Made by a program: the position numbers and the translations under genes
The notes under the pieces: generated by a model
What the model was told of the DNA's origin: nothing
Seen by the model: the letters and a program-made list of their open reading frames with translations, nothing else
Database searches by the model: none
Assembly (NCBI GenBank): GCA_031316155.1
Contig: JALDRB010000018.1
Span: forward strand, 1-64,000
DNA length: 64,000 nucleotides
Direction: 5' to 3'
From: Candidatus Scalindua sp.
Lineage (GTDB): Bacteria; Planctomycetota; Brocadiia; Brocadiales; Scalinduaceae
In this document: piece by piece, positions 20,695 through 29,624 of the stretch
Layout: every line of letters begins with the position of its first letter
Numbering within the stretch: the first letter of the stretch is position 1

Positions 20695-21063
20695 TCAATC
20701 AACTATTTCGTTAAGACATAACTTAATATCATCCATGCTAAACGGTTTTCTAATTACTTTTTTTGCCCCTTTACAGATTGCCTTCCTTGCCATATCTTCA
20801 CATGTATAAGCAGTAATAATTATGATATTGCAGGGATAGTGTGCTTTTTGTATCTGCTCTAACAACTCGATCCCATCCATACCGGGCATTTTCATGTCTA
20901 ATAATACCGCTGTGTAATTCACCTTTTTCATAGCCTGGAGTGCTTCAAATCCGCAAGTTGCCACAGTTGTCTCATAGCCGATATCTGACAATGAATTTGA
21001 CAACACTTTCCTATACCCTTCTTCATCATCAACAATCAGTATTCTTTTTGATATCATTCTCAT
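20695..21063 (-). CDS. Single-domain response regulator (receiver only)
   Basis: CheY-like receiver of 122 residues. The acid pocket D12, D13, phosphoacceptor D56 (LLDMKMPGMDG), T84 and K106 (IRKPFS) are all in place, so phosphorylation is expected. There is no DNA-binding or enzymatic output domain. It lies 61 bases upstream of the Cache receptor gene on the same strand and is probably the first gene of the RR-Cache-PAS-NarK-TDT set. No histidine kinase is in this window, so the kinase must be elsewhere, or the regulator works by protein contact. Confidence 0.92.
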   Translation of the reverse strand: MRMISKRILIVDDEEGYRKVLSNSLSDIGYETTVATCGFEALQAMKKVNYTAVLLDMKMPGMDGIELLEQIQKAHYPCNIIIITAYTCEDMARKAICKGAKKVIRKPFSMDDIKLCLNEIVD

Positions 21064-21481
21064 AGCCTTATTTTTTTTCGGAACACAGAATCAATTCACT
21101 CATCTAGATAGCAACCAATATGCCTGTAAAAATAAACAAGACGGGAAATACTCATAAGTGCCTTTCAGTCAATGAGATAAAATTTATAAATAATTAAATG
21201 AACATCGTGTATCAAAAAAGCGCTGTAACCATTTTGTTTCGTAATTCTTTTTCATAATATGCATAACATACCAGTATACAAAGAGATAGAAAAAAGAAAC
21301 AGAAAGGTTATTGATGGAAACAATTTGGTTGCAGTTTTTGGAGAAGATGGTGTCACCTGTTGCAGTTAAAGTTAGTAAACACATCAAATATTAAATAGTT
21401 TGAAGCTATCGGTGAGTACAAAGTTGATTGGGGACCGAATTAAATGGAGAACCCAAAGCGGCGTGATTCGTTCTCAGAGAT

Positions 21482-21664
21482 TTGATCAATGCAACTGTTG
21501 GTTTCGAAGAGCCGGCTATAGAGGCAGCAAAACCAGGTAAAAGCCTTCACAGAATGCTTTCAGCCAAAGGCAACCCAACAATGGATAATTTGACAACAAT
21601 TTTTAAAGTACTTCGTCAAAAATTGAATGTTGTTATCGAAGTTCACACAGTACCTTGTCATTAA
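21482..21664 (+). pseudogene. Remnant of a HigA-like (COG3636) addiction-module antitoxin
   Basis: Short open frame of 60 codons. Its second half, LHRMLSAKGNPTMDNLTTIF followed by a short KVLRQKLNVVI stretch, matches the C-terminal helix-turn-helix of small antitoxins in the COG3636 group (pattern LYKALSxxGNPTxxTLLKVLxALGL). The expected N-terminal part is not in frame and no toxin gene is seen beside it. I therefore read it as a decayed antitoxin. The rest of the 21064-21916 gap shows nothing I can support. Confidence 0.5.
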
Positions 21665-21916
21665 GCATGCATACCTATAACACCTGTAAAAGGCCCCGTT
21701 TCTCAAGCAAGAAATCTTCACTATACCTGAAAGGGATTGATTTTTCGGACATTTGAAAGATGTAACAGATAAATAAGAAAATGCGACTCTGACTTGATTT
21801 CAAAATATAGCAGTTATAATTATTTACTTAAAATGTTATCATGGATAATCACTAATCAGGATCTCTCACCACTCTTTTAGATTCAAGGATCTGCCTGATG
21901 ATCGGGTTTTTCCGAA

Positions 21917-23032
21917 ATGTGGTGCAACAAAAAACCTATTCAGGAAAGAAGAATAATAAGGAGTATCATTAAATTTACTGCGATTAACTGTTTATTTGCT
22001 CTTGTCCTTATCAATGTTTCGATACAGCCGTTTACCACTGCCGGAGGCAGGGTTGATATGACGTATGGCAGAGGCAGAAGTATGCTGGCCGGAACTGATT
22101 CAAAACGTTCAAAAGAACTTATCCAGCCAATTCCCATAAGCTTTCGCTACGACACGGCAAAGGTGGAATTAGGAAAGAAATTATTTTTTGAACCCAGATT
22201 GTCCAAATCCGGCTGGATAACCTGTAACTCCTGTCATAACCTCTCAACCGGCGGCACAGACAATTTGCCAAGCTCTATCGGTCATAAATGGTTTTTCGGT
22301 CCGATAAATTCACCTACCGTACTGAATGCAAAGTTCAATCTGTCACAATTCTGGGATGGCCGCGCAAAGGACTTAAAAGAACAGGCAGGCGGACCCATAG
22401 CCAATCCTGTTGAAATGAGTTCAACCCATGAGCTGGCAGTAAACGTATTGCAGTCTATACCGGAATATGTGCAATGGTTTAAAGAAGTATACGGTGATGA
22501 GGAAATTAATATCGACCGTGTTACCGATGCTATTGCTGCATTTGAAGAGACGTTAACCACACCAAACTCAAGATTTGATCATTGGCTGAACGTCTATGAT
22601 GAAACCATTTCCGAATTTGAGAAGGAAGGATACGATTTATTTAAGGGCAAAGGCTGTATAATCTGCCATAATGGTGTTGGTGTAGGAGGAAACGCTTACC
22701 GGAAATTTGGAATGATAAAACCGTATGACAAAGACACTCATACTCTTGGCAGATACAATGTAACAAAAAAAGAGGAAGAGAAATACGTATTCAAGGTTCC
22801 GCTGCTGAGAAATATTGAGTTGACGGCTCCCTATTTCCACGACGCAAGCACATGGGATTTGGATGAAGCGGTTAACATCATGGCCGAATATCAACTGGGA
22901 GCAACCCTTACTGATGATGAAACAGGCAGAATTGTTGCGTTCCTGAGAACCTTAACCGGAGACCAGCCTTCAATAACCTATCCGGTTCTACCGCCCTCAA
23001 CCGCAGCTACTCCGCAACCAAACCGGAATTGA
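21917..23032 (+). CDS. Diheme cytochrome c peroxidase (CcpA/MauG family)
   Basis: Exported diheme enzyme of 371 residues that reduces hydrogen peroxide with electrons from a small cytochrome. An N-terminal helix (about 20-40) serves as signal or anchor. Heme sites are CNSCH (C103-H107, high-potential or peroxidatic side) and CIICH (C247-H251). Typical family blocks are ELGKKLFFEPRLS, INSPTVLNAKFN, QFWDGRAKDL, and FKVPLLRNIELTAPYFHD. The length fits, with an extra proline-rich tail. Extends the peroxide defence to the periplasm-like space. Start codon choice is uncertain because several Met or Val are near the N-terminus. Confidence 0.94.
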   Translation: MWCNKKPIQERRIIRSIIKFTAINCLFALVLINVSIQPFTTAGGRVDMTYGRGRSMLAGTDSKRSKELIQPIPISFRYDTAKVELGKKLFFEPRLSKSGWITCNSCHNLSTGGTDNLPSSIGHKWFFGPINSPTVLNAKFNLSQFWDGRAKDLKEQAGGPIANPVEMSSTHELAVNVLQSIPEYVQWFKEVYGDEEINIDRVTDAIAAFEETLTTPNSRFDHWLNVYDETISEFEKEGYDLFKGKGCIICHNGVGVGGNAYRKFGMIKPYDKDTHTLGRYNVTKKEEEKYVFKVPLLRNIELTAPYFHDASTWDLDEAVNIMAEYQLGATLTDDETGRIVAFLRTLTGDQPSITYPVLPPSTAATPQPNRN

Positions 23033-23094
23033 TTTCGTACTTTTTATAAACAGAGAAGAATGATTATACATTTATATCAGTAAAAAAGCTGAAA

Positions 23095-24624
23095 ATGACC
23101 ATCACCCCCTCCCTGCTCTACAACTACCTTCAGTGTCCTCACCGCGTGTGGCGGGATAAATACGGTCCGCAAGCGGAAAAGTCGCAGGAAACGAATCCTT
23201 TTGTTGAAATGCTCTGGAATAAAGGTATCCAGCATGAGAAGAAAGTTGTGAGTAAACTTGGTGAACTTACAGATATTTCAGAGGGATCTTATGATGAGCG
23301 TTTCGATATGACTGTTGAGAGGATGAAAAACGGCGCTTCGCTGATCTACCAGGGCGTTATTAAACATGATGATCTTTTTGGTATTCCGGATCTTCTTAAA
23401 AAAATGCCAGACGGTGATTATATTCCGATTGATATTAAATCCGGCATGGCGCTTAGCGGGGTTGATGAAGAAAAAGGAGACGAGGGTAAGCCGAAAAAAC
23501 ATTACGCTGTTCAGCTTTGTTCGTATGCCGACGTTCTATATAATCTTGGCTTTTCAAAACAAAAACGCGGCAAGATTATCGACGCCGGTTTAAACGAAGT
23601 TGAATTTGATCTTCTTGCTCCCCGGGGGCCCCGTACACCTGAAACATACTGGCAGCTTTATGAAAGAATCAGAAATAATGTATCGCTTTTGATTACCAAT
23701 CAGGAGAAAAATTATCCTGCGATGCAGGGCGTATGCAAATTTTGCCCCTGGTATGAAAGCTGCAAAAAATGGGTTGAGAAAACGCACGATCTTTCAGGGT
23801 TGTTCTGCGTCGGAAGAAGAGTACGCGACGCTCTTAACGACAATCTTCATATCCACAAAATAGAAGAAGTTCTTGATATAGATATTGAAAGCATAATGGA
23901 AGAAAAGAAACGGGATAAACAGTTCCTGAAAGGCATCGGCGAACCATCTCTTAAGAAAATAGTAAGGAGAGCACAGATATTTTACAAGACCGGAAAGCCG
24001 GTTCTATACGAAAGCATCACTTTCCCTGAAGTTTCATATGAACTGTTTTTTGATATCGAGAATGATCCCACCCAGGAATTTGTTTATTTACACGGAATTT
24101 ACGAGCGGCATAACGGACAGGAAAGATTTCTGGACTTCACGGCAACGGAACTTACTCCCGAAGCCGAAAAAGAAGCATGGCGCAAATTCTGGGAATATAT
24201 TGATTCGCTCCCTCAAAACGATTATGCGGTTTACTATTACTCCGCGCACGAAAAAACAACATACAAAAAGCTGCAAAAACTCTATCCCGACATTATTTCA
24301 GCCGGAAAAGTTGAAAAATTTTTTGAAAACCCTGCTGTTATCGATCTTTATAACGATATCATCCAGAGACAAACGGACTGGCCGCTCGGAAGTTACGGGA
24401 TAAAAGCAATCGCCCAATATCTTGGCTTTCATTGGCGTGATGAAACACCATCCGGTGCACTTTCAATTCAGTGGTTTAATAAATATCTCGAGGATAAAGA
24501 TCCTGCAGAATTACAGCGAATCCTCGACTACAACGAGGACGACTGCAAAGCCATGATGGTTTTGAAAGATGCTTTACAAGTCCCCGGAAAGGCTGATCCA
24601 CTATTCACACTATTCAACAGGTGA
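23095..24624 (+). CDS. TM0106-family RecB-like nuclease with RNase H-like C-terminus
   Basis: Protein of 509 residues. The N-terminal half is a PD-(D/E)XK nuclease: GIPDLLKKM and YIPIDIKSG hold the catalytic Asp, Asp and Lys. Four cysteines, C14 (LQCPHRVW) and C214, C217, C223 (VCKFCPWYESC), match the [4Fe-4S] ligand layout of Cas4 and AddB nucleases. The C-terminal half (from about residue 315, YELFFDIENDP) is an RNase H-like exonuclease domain ending in DYNEDDCKAM. Such proteins occur widely and are not tied to CRISPR; no array is nearby. Role in DNA processing or defence is likely but unproven. Intact. Confidence 0.88.
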   Translation: MTITPSLLYNYLQCPHRVWRDKYGPQAEKSQETNPFVEMLWNKGIQHEKKVVSKLGELTDISEGSYDERFDMTVERMKNGASLIYQGVIKHDDLFGIPDLLKKMPDGDYIPIDIKSGMALSGVDEEKGDEGKPKKHYAVQLCSYADVLYNLGFSKQKRGKIIDAGLNEVEFDLLAPRGPRTPETYWQLYERIRNNVSLLITNQEKNYPAMQGVCKFCPWYESCKKWVEKTHDLSGLFCVGRRVRDALNDNLHIHKIEEVLDIDIESIMEEKKRDKQFLKGIGEPSLKKIVRRAQIFYKTGKPVLYESITFPEVSYELFFDIENDPTQEFVYLHGIYERHNGQERFLDFTATELTPEAEKEAWRKFWEYIDSLPQNDYAVYYYSAHEKTTYKKLQKLYPDIISAGKVEKFFENPAVIDLYNDIIQRQTDWPLGSYGIKAIAQYLGFHWRDETPSGALSIQWFNKYLEDKDPAELQRILDYNEDDCKAMMVLKDALQVPGKADPLFTLFNR

Positions 24625-24671
24625 CACCATACCCAGGCGGGTGCGGTGCAATACAATAAGAAGGTGAAAGT

Positions 24672-25532
24672 ATGAAAATCAAGTTGATATCTTTTATGAT
24701 TCTGGGTTTATTAAGTTTTCAATCAGTATTGGTTGCTCAACAGACGAAAGGGCCTTTCCGGACGGTAGACCGGGAAAGCCTCAAGCGTGCAATGGAAATG
24801 GTTTTAAAGAAGGATACCGGTCCGGAACCGGCCTATGATCCAACTACCACACCAAACGGTGTAAGATACCAGACAGATGTTATTGTTTATCTGTTAGAAA
24901 ATGAGGCAAGGCAGGATTACGAATCGCCGGAAGAAACACTCCCTCTTCTTGTCGGTTATAAAGAGTGGTATCAGGCTTTTAAGAGTATTAACTGCCGGGA
25001 TCAGGATGTCCCCGAATATGTAGAGAGAGCTTACAAATTTAAGCAGAATATGGTAATCGACTATAATCGGAACAAAGTAATTAAGGAAACATATGATACC
25101 GGTATCCCATATCTGGCTGCTAATATTACGCTCTTTTGGGAATCCCCGGAAAAGAGTCTCTCTTATAAAGACTTGGATTCAAGACCACCACTAAAAGTTA
25201 TATATGAGAGAGTCATGACTTATCGATTCCTTAAATACAAAGATGATAATCTTGTTGTATGTGACCAGATAGAAGGACTAAAAGGAAAAGCCCTTAAAGG
25301 TTTTCTCAGAATCTTCGGGAAGGTCCATATGGTACAATATCGAACCGCAGCCGTGAAAGATGGGCCTCAGTATGTGTTAGTGGAAGTAAGGAAATTTCGG
25401 TGGCTTTTCGGTTCGAAGACAGATTTGACTATCACACCTGACGGGGTTACTCTGGAAAGTGTACCTGAGAAAGAAAAACAAAGACTTCGCCGCAAAATCA
25501 AAATTCAGTATGAACCCCTGAAGCCGGGTTAA
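24672..25532 (+). CDS. Exported protein of unknown function
   Basis: Protein of 286 residues with a clear signal peptide (about 1-22, ending VLVAQQ). The mature part is soluble, rich in Tyr, Lys and Arg, with few cysteines and no motif I recognise. It begins 47 bases after the nuclease gene with AAGGTG near the start. The C-terminal 60 residues are basic. It does not look like a transporter or a cytochrome. Function unknown. Confidence 0.7.
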   Translation: MKIKLISFMILGLLSFQSVLVAQQTKGPFRTVDRESLKRAMEMVLKKDTGPEPAYDPTTTPNGVRYQTDVIVYLLENEARQDYESPEETLPLLVGYKEWYQAFKSINCRDQDVPEYVERAYKFKQNMVIDYNRNKVIKETYDTGIPYLAANITLFWESPEKSLSYKDLDSRPPLKVIYERVMTYRFLKYKDDNLVVCDQIEGLKGKALKGFLRIFGKVHMVQYRTAAVKDGPQYVLVEVRKFRWLFGSKTDLTITPDGVTLESVPEKEKQRLRRKIKIQYEPLKPG

Positions 25533-25636
25533 AAATTTTGCTTCTGTCAGCAAACGTTTTCCGGCCTTTATTCCTTCCTTCCTGCCCGACGAGCTTTTTG
25601 GCGGGTGCGGTGAATAATCTTTTGTATTGTAAAACA

Positions 25637-25768
25637 ACCCCGCTCTTTTATCATATCCCTGAACAGGAAACAGTCACAATCCACCTTTACCACATTTGAA
25701 ATATCTTCAAAAAACGGCCTGATTATGAATACCTTAATCACCTGTCAATTTAGAGATGCAGCTGATTA
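25637..25768. repeat. Duplicated segment, copy A
   Basis: About 130 bases closely matching 27266-27398, sharing TCAATCCACC-like and TTTGAAATATCTTC stretches and the gene start ATTATGAATACCTTAATCAC. The copy ends where the rhodanese gene stops. It is a truncated start of the small gene found whole at 27354-27689; about 11 codons are shared before the sequences part. Confidence 0.8.
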
Positions 25769-26308
25769 TTCTGTATCCGGATGGTATTCCGCTTCAAGCA
25801 ACCTTCCCCAATGGGAATTGTATGGATGGACCTTATGAATCTCCTTTTTACCTTGTACAAGCGGTTTCCCTTCATTCGCCCATTTAAAGAGTGAGCCTTC
25901 CAGGTTGTGTACTTCAGTAAACCCCATTTTCTGCAGTTTCTCTGCCACGATTGAGGATCGATAACCGACAGAGCAGTAAACTACGATAGGATCGTCTTGT
26001 TTGATGTTTGCCAGGTATTTCGATGGATCTTTGTTATATGGTATGTGCCGTGCGCCTGAAATATGGCTTACCTGAAACTCCTCCTTTTTCCTGGCATCTA
26101 TTAAAATTACAGCTCCACCCCCGGGGCCGGTTATCCATGAATATAACTCATCCGTCCGGAGTTGTTTAACTTCCGGGTATTTATTTCTGATATCTCTTAA
26201 CACTTCTGCCCAGGCCGGTGTTTCTTGATTTTGTGAACAACCTGTCATTGTTGCTATTGCTGTTAATACTGACATTACGATTAAAATACGGAGCTTTTTC
26301 TTATTCAT
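25766..26308 (-). CDS. Rhodanese-domain lipoprotein
   Basis: Exported protein of 180 residues with a lipobox (MTGC, lipidated C24) and one rhodanese domain. The active cysteine is C112 in YCSVGYRSS, a normal six-residue loop, and the substrate-side block LIDARKKEEFQVSHISGA is present. Rhodaneses move sulfane sulfur from donors to thiol acceptors; being anchored outside the cytoplasm suggests a role in sulfur detoxification or cytochrome maturation, which is inference. It lies between two duplicated segments and opposite to its neighbours. Confidence 0.9.
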   Translation of the reverse strand: MNKKKLRILIVMSVLTAIATMTGCSQNQETPAWAEVLRDIRNKYPEVKQLRTDELYSWITGPGGGAVILIDARKKEEFQVSHISGARHIPYNKDPSKYLANIKQDDPIVVYCSVGYRSSIVAEKLQKMGFTEVHNLEGSLFKWANEGKPLVQGKKEIHKVHPYNSHWGRLLEAEYHPDTE

Positions 26309-26743
26309 CTATTCAGGTATCTCATCCCTTTCGTGAAGATTCCGGTAATCGGGCTTCCTGTCAAAGAGGGGTTTTCAAGTGCATGAATGCTTAAAAAATT
26401 GCAAACTCCTATTAAGGCCTGTCCAGACTAATTGATTATTATGAAAAAATATAGCGTTAAAAACAAGGCTATTCCGGAATTGAACAATACTTTTGATTAC
26501 CTTAAGGATCAGAAGTCGAAGCAAATTGCCTGGATAGTTTGTGCCGGTAGTAGTTACAGGTTAGAGAAATGATGGAGTTCCGTATATTCAAAAGGCCGGA
26601 TTAAAATATTTGACGCCATACATCAGTATCCGTTAGAATTCAATTTTACCCTGCTGAAAACTGTACATAAGGTTAAAATTTTCCACTTTATTCTCATTGT
26701 CTTTTTATTAATTACCTGTCAGGCTGTGCAGGTAAAAATAGTG
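26309..26743. other. Intergenic region with a small unassigned open frame
   Basis: No supported gene. A 43-codon open frame at 26441-26572 (starting MKKYSVKNKAIPELNN) lacks a good ribosome site and shows no known motif. The region otherwise holds the upstream side of both the rhodanese and lipocalin genes. Confidence 0.4.
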
Positions 26744-27254
26744 ATGAAAAAACTATTAATACTATTGGCTTTGTTCATAATGGGGTGTGCTGGAATACTT
26801 GAAAATGTGAAGCCCGTTGATAATTTCAAGTTAGATAGATACCTGGGGAAGTGGTACGAAATTGCGAGGTTAGATCATTCATTTGAACGAGTCTGACCCG
26901 AATAACAGCAGATTATGGTTGCGGGATGACGGTGGTGTCAGAGTATTAAACCGCGGTTATTCCACTGAAGAAAACTCATGGAAAGAAGCTGAAGGAAAGG
27001 CTTATTTTGCAAAAGGACCTGATCAGGGCTACCTGAAAGTTTCTTTCTTTGGTCCCTTTTATGGTTCTTATATCGTGTTTGAACTTGACCATGTGAATTA
27101 TCAATATTCACTGGTATCCGGCCCCAACAAATCATATTTGTGGCTTCTGGCCAGAAGCCCGAAAATCAATGAGGATACAAAAGATAAACTTATATCAAAA
27201 GCTGCAGCATTAGGTTTTGATACGAAAAAGCTCATATATGTAGAACATGAGTAG
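26744..27254 (+). pseudogene. Lipocalin (Blc-type) lipoprotein gene with two frameshifts
   Basis: The first frame gives a lipoprotein signal (LFIMGC) followed by the lipocalin GXW region, YLGKWYEIARLDHSFER. A single-base loss near 26891 moves reading to a short middle frame (LTRITADY), and a second single-base loss near 26917 moves it to the final frame, which gives LRDDGGVRVLNRGYSTEENS and the rest to the stop (LLARSPKINED, GFDTKKLIYV). Joined, the product is a complete bacterial lipocalin, a family of outer-membrane-type lipid carriers. The two lesions in an otherwise conserved sequence mark recent inactivation or a sequence error. Confidence 0.83.
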
Positions 27255-27265
27255 TTGCATAACTA

Positions 27266-27398
27266 CCCCACTCTTTTATCATATTCCTGAACAGGAAGCA
27301 GTTACAATCCACCTTTACCACATTTGAAATATCTTCAAAAAAACGGTCTGATTATGAATACCTTAATCACTTATCAGTACAGAGATGCATCCAATTAT
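27266..27398. repeat. Duplicated segment, copy B
   Basis: The other copy of the segment at 25637-25768, covering the upstream region and first codons of the small gene at 27354. The rhodanese and lipocalin genes lie between the two direct copies. Confidence 0.8.
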
Positions 27399-27689
27399 AA
27401 AGAGTTTGATACCGTGATTATTCGTGGACTACTTTCCTTAAAGGATCTTGAGGAATATTTATACGAGAAAGAGTTCTTTATTCCTTCAGAAACTCGTATG
27501 AAAGATCTGCAGCCGGAAAATCTAAATCAGGATGACCATATTTGGCATGAAATACCGGAGATCAATCATACAAACCAAAAGCCTACGGTAAAAATTACCG
27601 CTCAAGATATCATATCCAATTTTAAAAAGGCATCTCTTAAGGGATGGAATATACTTGAAGCTTCAAAACGAATAGGATTATTTATATGA
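27354..27689 (+). CDS. Small conserved-looking protein, function unknown
   Basis: Protein of 111 residues starting MNTLITYQYRDASNYKEFD. An in-frame ATG 30 bases upstream exists, but the start at 27354 is preferred because both duplicated segments conserve it. Mixed alpha/beta, no signal peptide, no motif recognised; acidic middle with HIWHEIPEI. Its stop is 9 bases before the HNH endonuclease start, so the two may be cotranscribed. It could be an immunity or accessory partner of that nuclease, but this is speculation. Confidence 0.6.
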   Translation: MNTLITYQYRDASNYKEFDTVIIRGLLSLKDLEEYLYEKEFFIPSETRMKDLQPENLNQDDHIWHEIPEINHTNQKPTVKITAQDIISNFKKASLKGWNILEASKRIGLFI

Positions 27690-27698
27690 GAAGAAATC

Positions 27699-28603
27699 AT
27701 GTCTCTTGACCATGAAGTTAGATTAGCTGCTTTCAGCTGGTTATCAGAACAAGTCAATATTCATGGGGATGTTCTTTCTCGTGAATTACTTGCAAAAGGA
27801 TTTGTCTTTCAAGATCATAGAATACCATTGGTTTCACCTGGTTTCACCACAGGGAATATTTAAACCCAAGATACTAGATTTACCTCTCTCAATTACAACG
27901 GCACCAAAAGGACCTTATGATGACAGTTTTAATCAAGAAGGTTTTCTTGCCTATAAATATCGTGGTATAAACCCAGAACATCAAGATAATGTCGGATTAA
28001 GGAAAGCTTTAAACAAATACGTTCCTTTAATATATTTCCATGGAATTGTTCCAGGAAAATATTTAGCAGTTTGGCCTGTATACATTATTGCCGATGACCC
28101 TTCTAATTTAACATTTACCGTTGCAGTAGATGACTGTGAGGCTATTTATAAAGAACCGAGCCAAGTTAGAGAGGGGGCATATGCTAGACGTGCCTACATT
28201 ACTACTACAGTCAGAGCGAGACTTCATCAGAGAGGTTTTAGAGAAAGAGTCCTCGTTGCTTATCGTTCTCAATGTGCATTTTGCAGGCTTAAACACTTAG
28301 AACTGCTAGACGCTGCTCATATAATCCCTGATATTGAATCTGAAAGTATGCCAACTGTAGATAATGGAATTGCTTTATGCAAATTGCATCATGCAGCGTT
28401 TGACAGTTTTATTCTTGGTATCAATCCTGATTACACCATTGAAGTTAGAGAAGATGTGTTAGAAGAAAAAGAATGGCCCAATGCTTCAGCATGGTTTAAA
28501 AGATTTACATAAGTCTCGAATAATATTACCGTCTTCTCAAAATTTGTGGCCAAACAGAGAGTTAATTGATAGAAGATATCAGAAATTTAAGAAAGCTGTA
28601 TAA
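27699..28603 (+). pseudogene. HNH endonuclease gene with a 10-bp duplication and a second frameshift
   Basis: The first frame from ATG 27699 gives MSLDHEVRLAAFSWLSEQ to RIPLVSP. A tandem copy of TGGTTTCACC (27829-27838 and 27839-27848) breaks the frame. The second frame gives the body: PQGIFKPKILDLPLSI, then the zinc and HNH region with CAFC, LLDAAHIIPD and NGIALCKLHHAAFD (HNH_2 type). A single extra base near 28471 moves reading to a third frame that gives the normal C-terminus (HGLKDLHKSRIILP, then ELIDRRYQKFKKAV). Joined, it is a complete HNH nuclease of about 297 residues. Likely inactive as written, unless short products act alone. Confidence 0.85.
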
Positions 28604-28663
28604 AGAGCGGCCTAATAAAACGTGCTTAGAATGCAATAGATTAGGATCGACCCCAATTGCTTT

Positions 28664-28933
28664 GTGGAAAAATTATCAGTTGACCTGGCATCCGGCTACG
28701 ATAGTTCAAAAGGCTACTCAGCTCAGAATTTTTGGTATATGAGGCAGTTTTATTATGAATATAAGGGGAATCGAAAACTCCAACAGCTTGTTGGAGAAAT
28801 TCCATGGGGATATAATATCATGATTCTTTCTAAAGTAAAAAAAATAGATGAAAGAGAATATTATATAAAAGCCTCTTCTAAGCTTGACAGGAGCCTACTA
28901 ATGGGTGACCACAAGTTCTTGTACAAATTGTAA
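28664..28933 (+). pseudogene. Fragment of a YhcG/DUF1016 nuclease
   Basis: Eighty-nine codons matching the N-terminal helical domain of DUF1016 (YhcG) proteins: KLSVDLASGY, GYSAQNFWYMRQFYYEY, LVGEIPWGYNIMIL and DEREYYIKAS. Full-length members have more than 300 residues and a C-terminal PD-(D/E)XK nuclease, which is missing here; the frame ends after an unrelated tail. Together with the HNH lesion it marks this stretch as a decaying defence-gene area. Confidence 0.72.
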
Positions 28934-29624
28934 GTTTTGGTATAGTTTAAGGTGGGTTTTAAGAGGTATATTCAGTTGGTTAAAAAATTTTCTAGTTGTC
29001 ATACTCTGTCATATTGACAAATGAAATAGTTTAGTGTAATACTATTCTCGACGCGGAGTACGGTATATCCATGTCAAAAGGACAGTGAGTACACCGTCGA
29101 CATTAATGAGCATAACACCATATTCCTGTTATACTTTGTACTGTTTGCCTGCATGGTAAACTACACATTTCATATTAATACATTCAGTTTTGAAAAACAT
29201 CTCTCAAAGATGTAATAGATCATACAATATAAAAGTTACCGGTTGTTCATGAGCTTACGGTTGCTTCAATCTGTACTAAGAAATTTAACTTGAACTAGAT
29301 ACGTTTCAAAGAATACTTTTGTATATCGTAGTTTAACTTCTCATGTTTTTGTTAAATTCGTAGCCCGGAATCACTTTTTCACATTCTCGTACGCAGTTTA
29401 GGGTAGACACTATTCCTTTCTCTGTTTTTTGTGAAACATGTTTCAAGTACTTACTTTTATGCAAATAAGATTAATATGAAATGGGGGATAAGGAAAATGG
29501 GAAGGTGTGAGGGTGGATGAGTTGTACTGACCTCATTTATATGTTAGATGGATAGAAATACATGAACATTCTTACATCATTTAGCCATTACCGAATCACG
29601 ATATAACACAGGAAATAGTGATAC
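28934..29624. other. AT-rich intergenic region before the helicase gene
   Basis: About 690 bases with no open frame of note, no repeat of the dispersed family and no RNA gene I can recognise. It must hold the promoter of the helicase-methylase operon, but I cannot place it with confidence. Confidence 0.4.
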
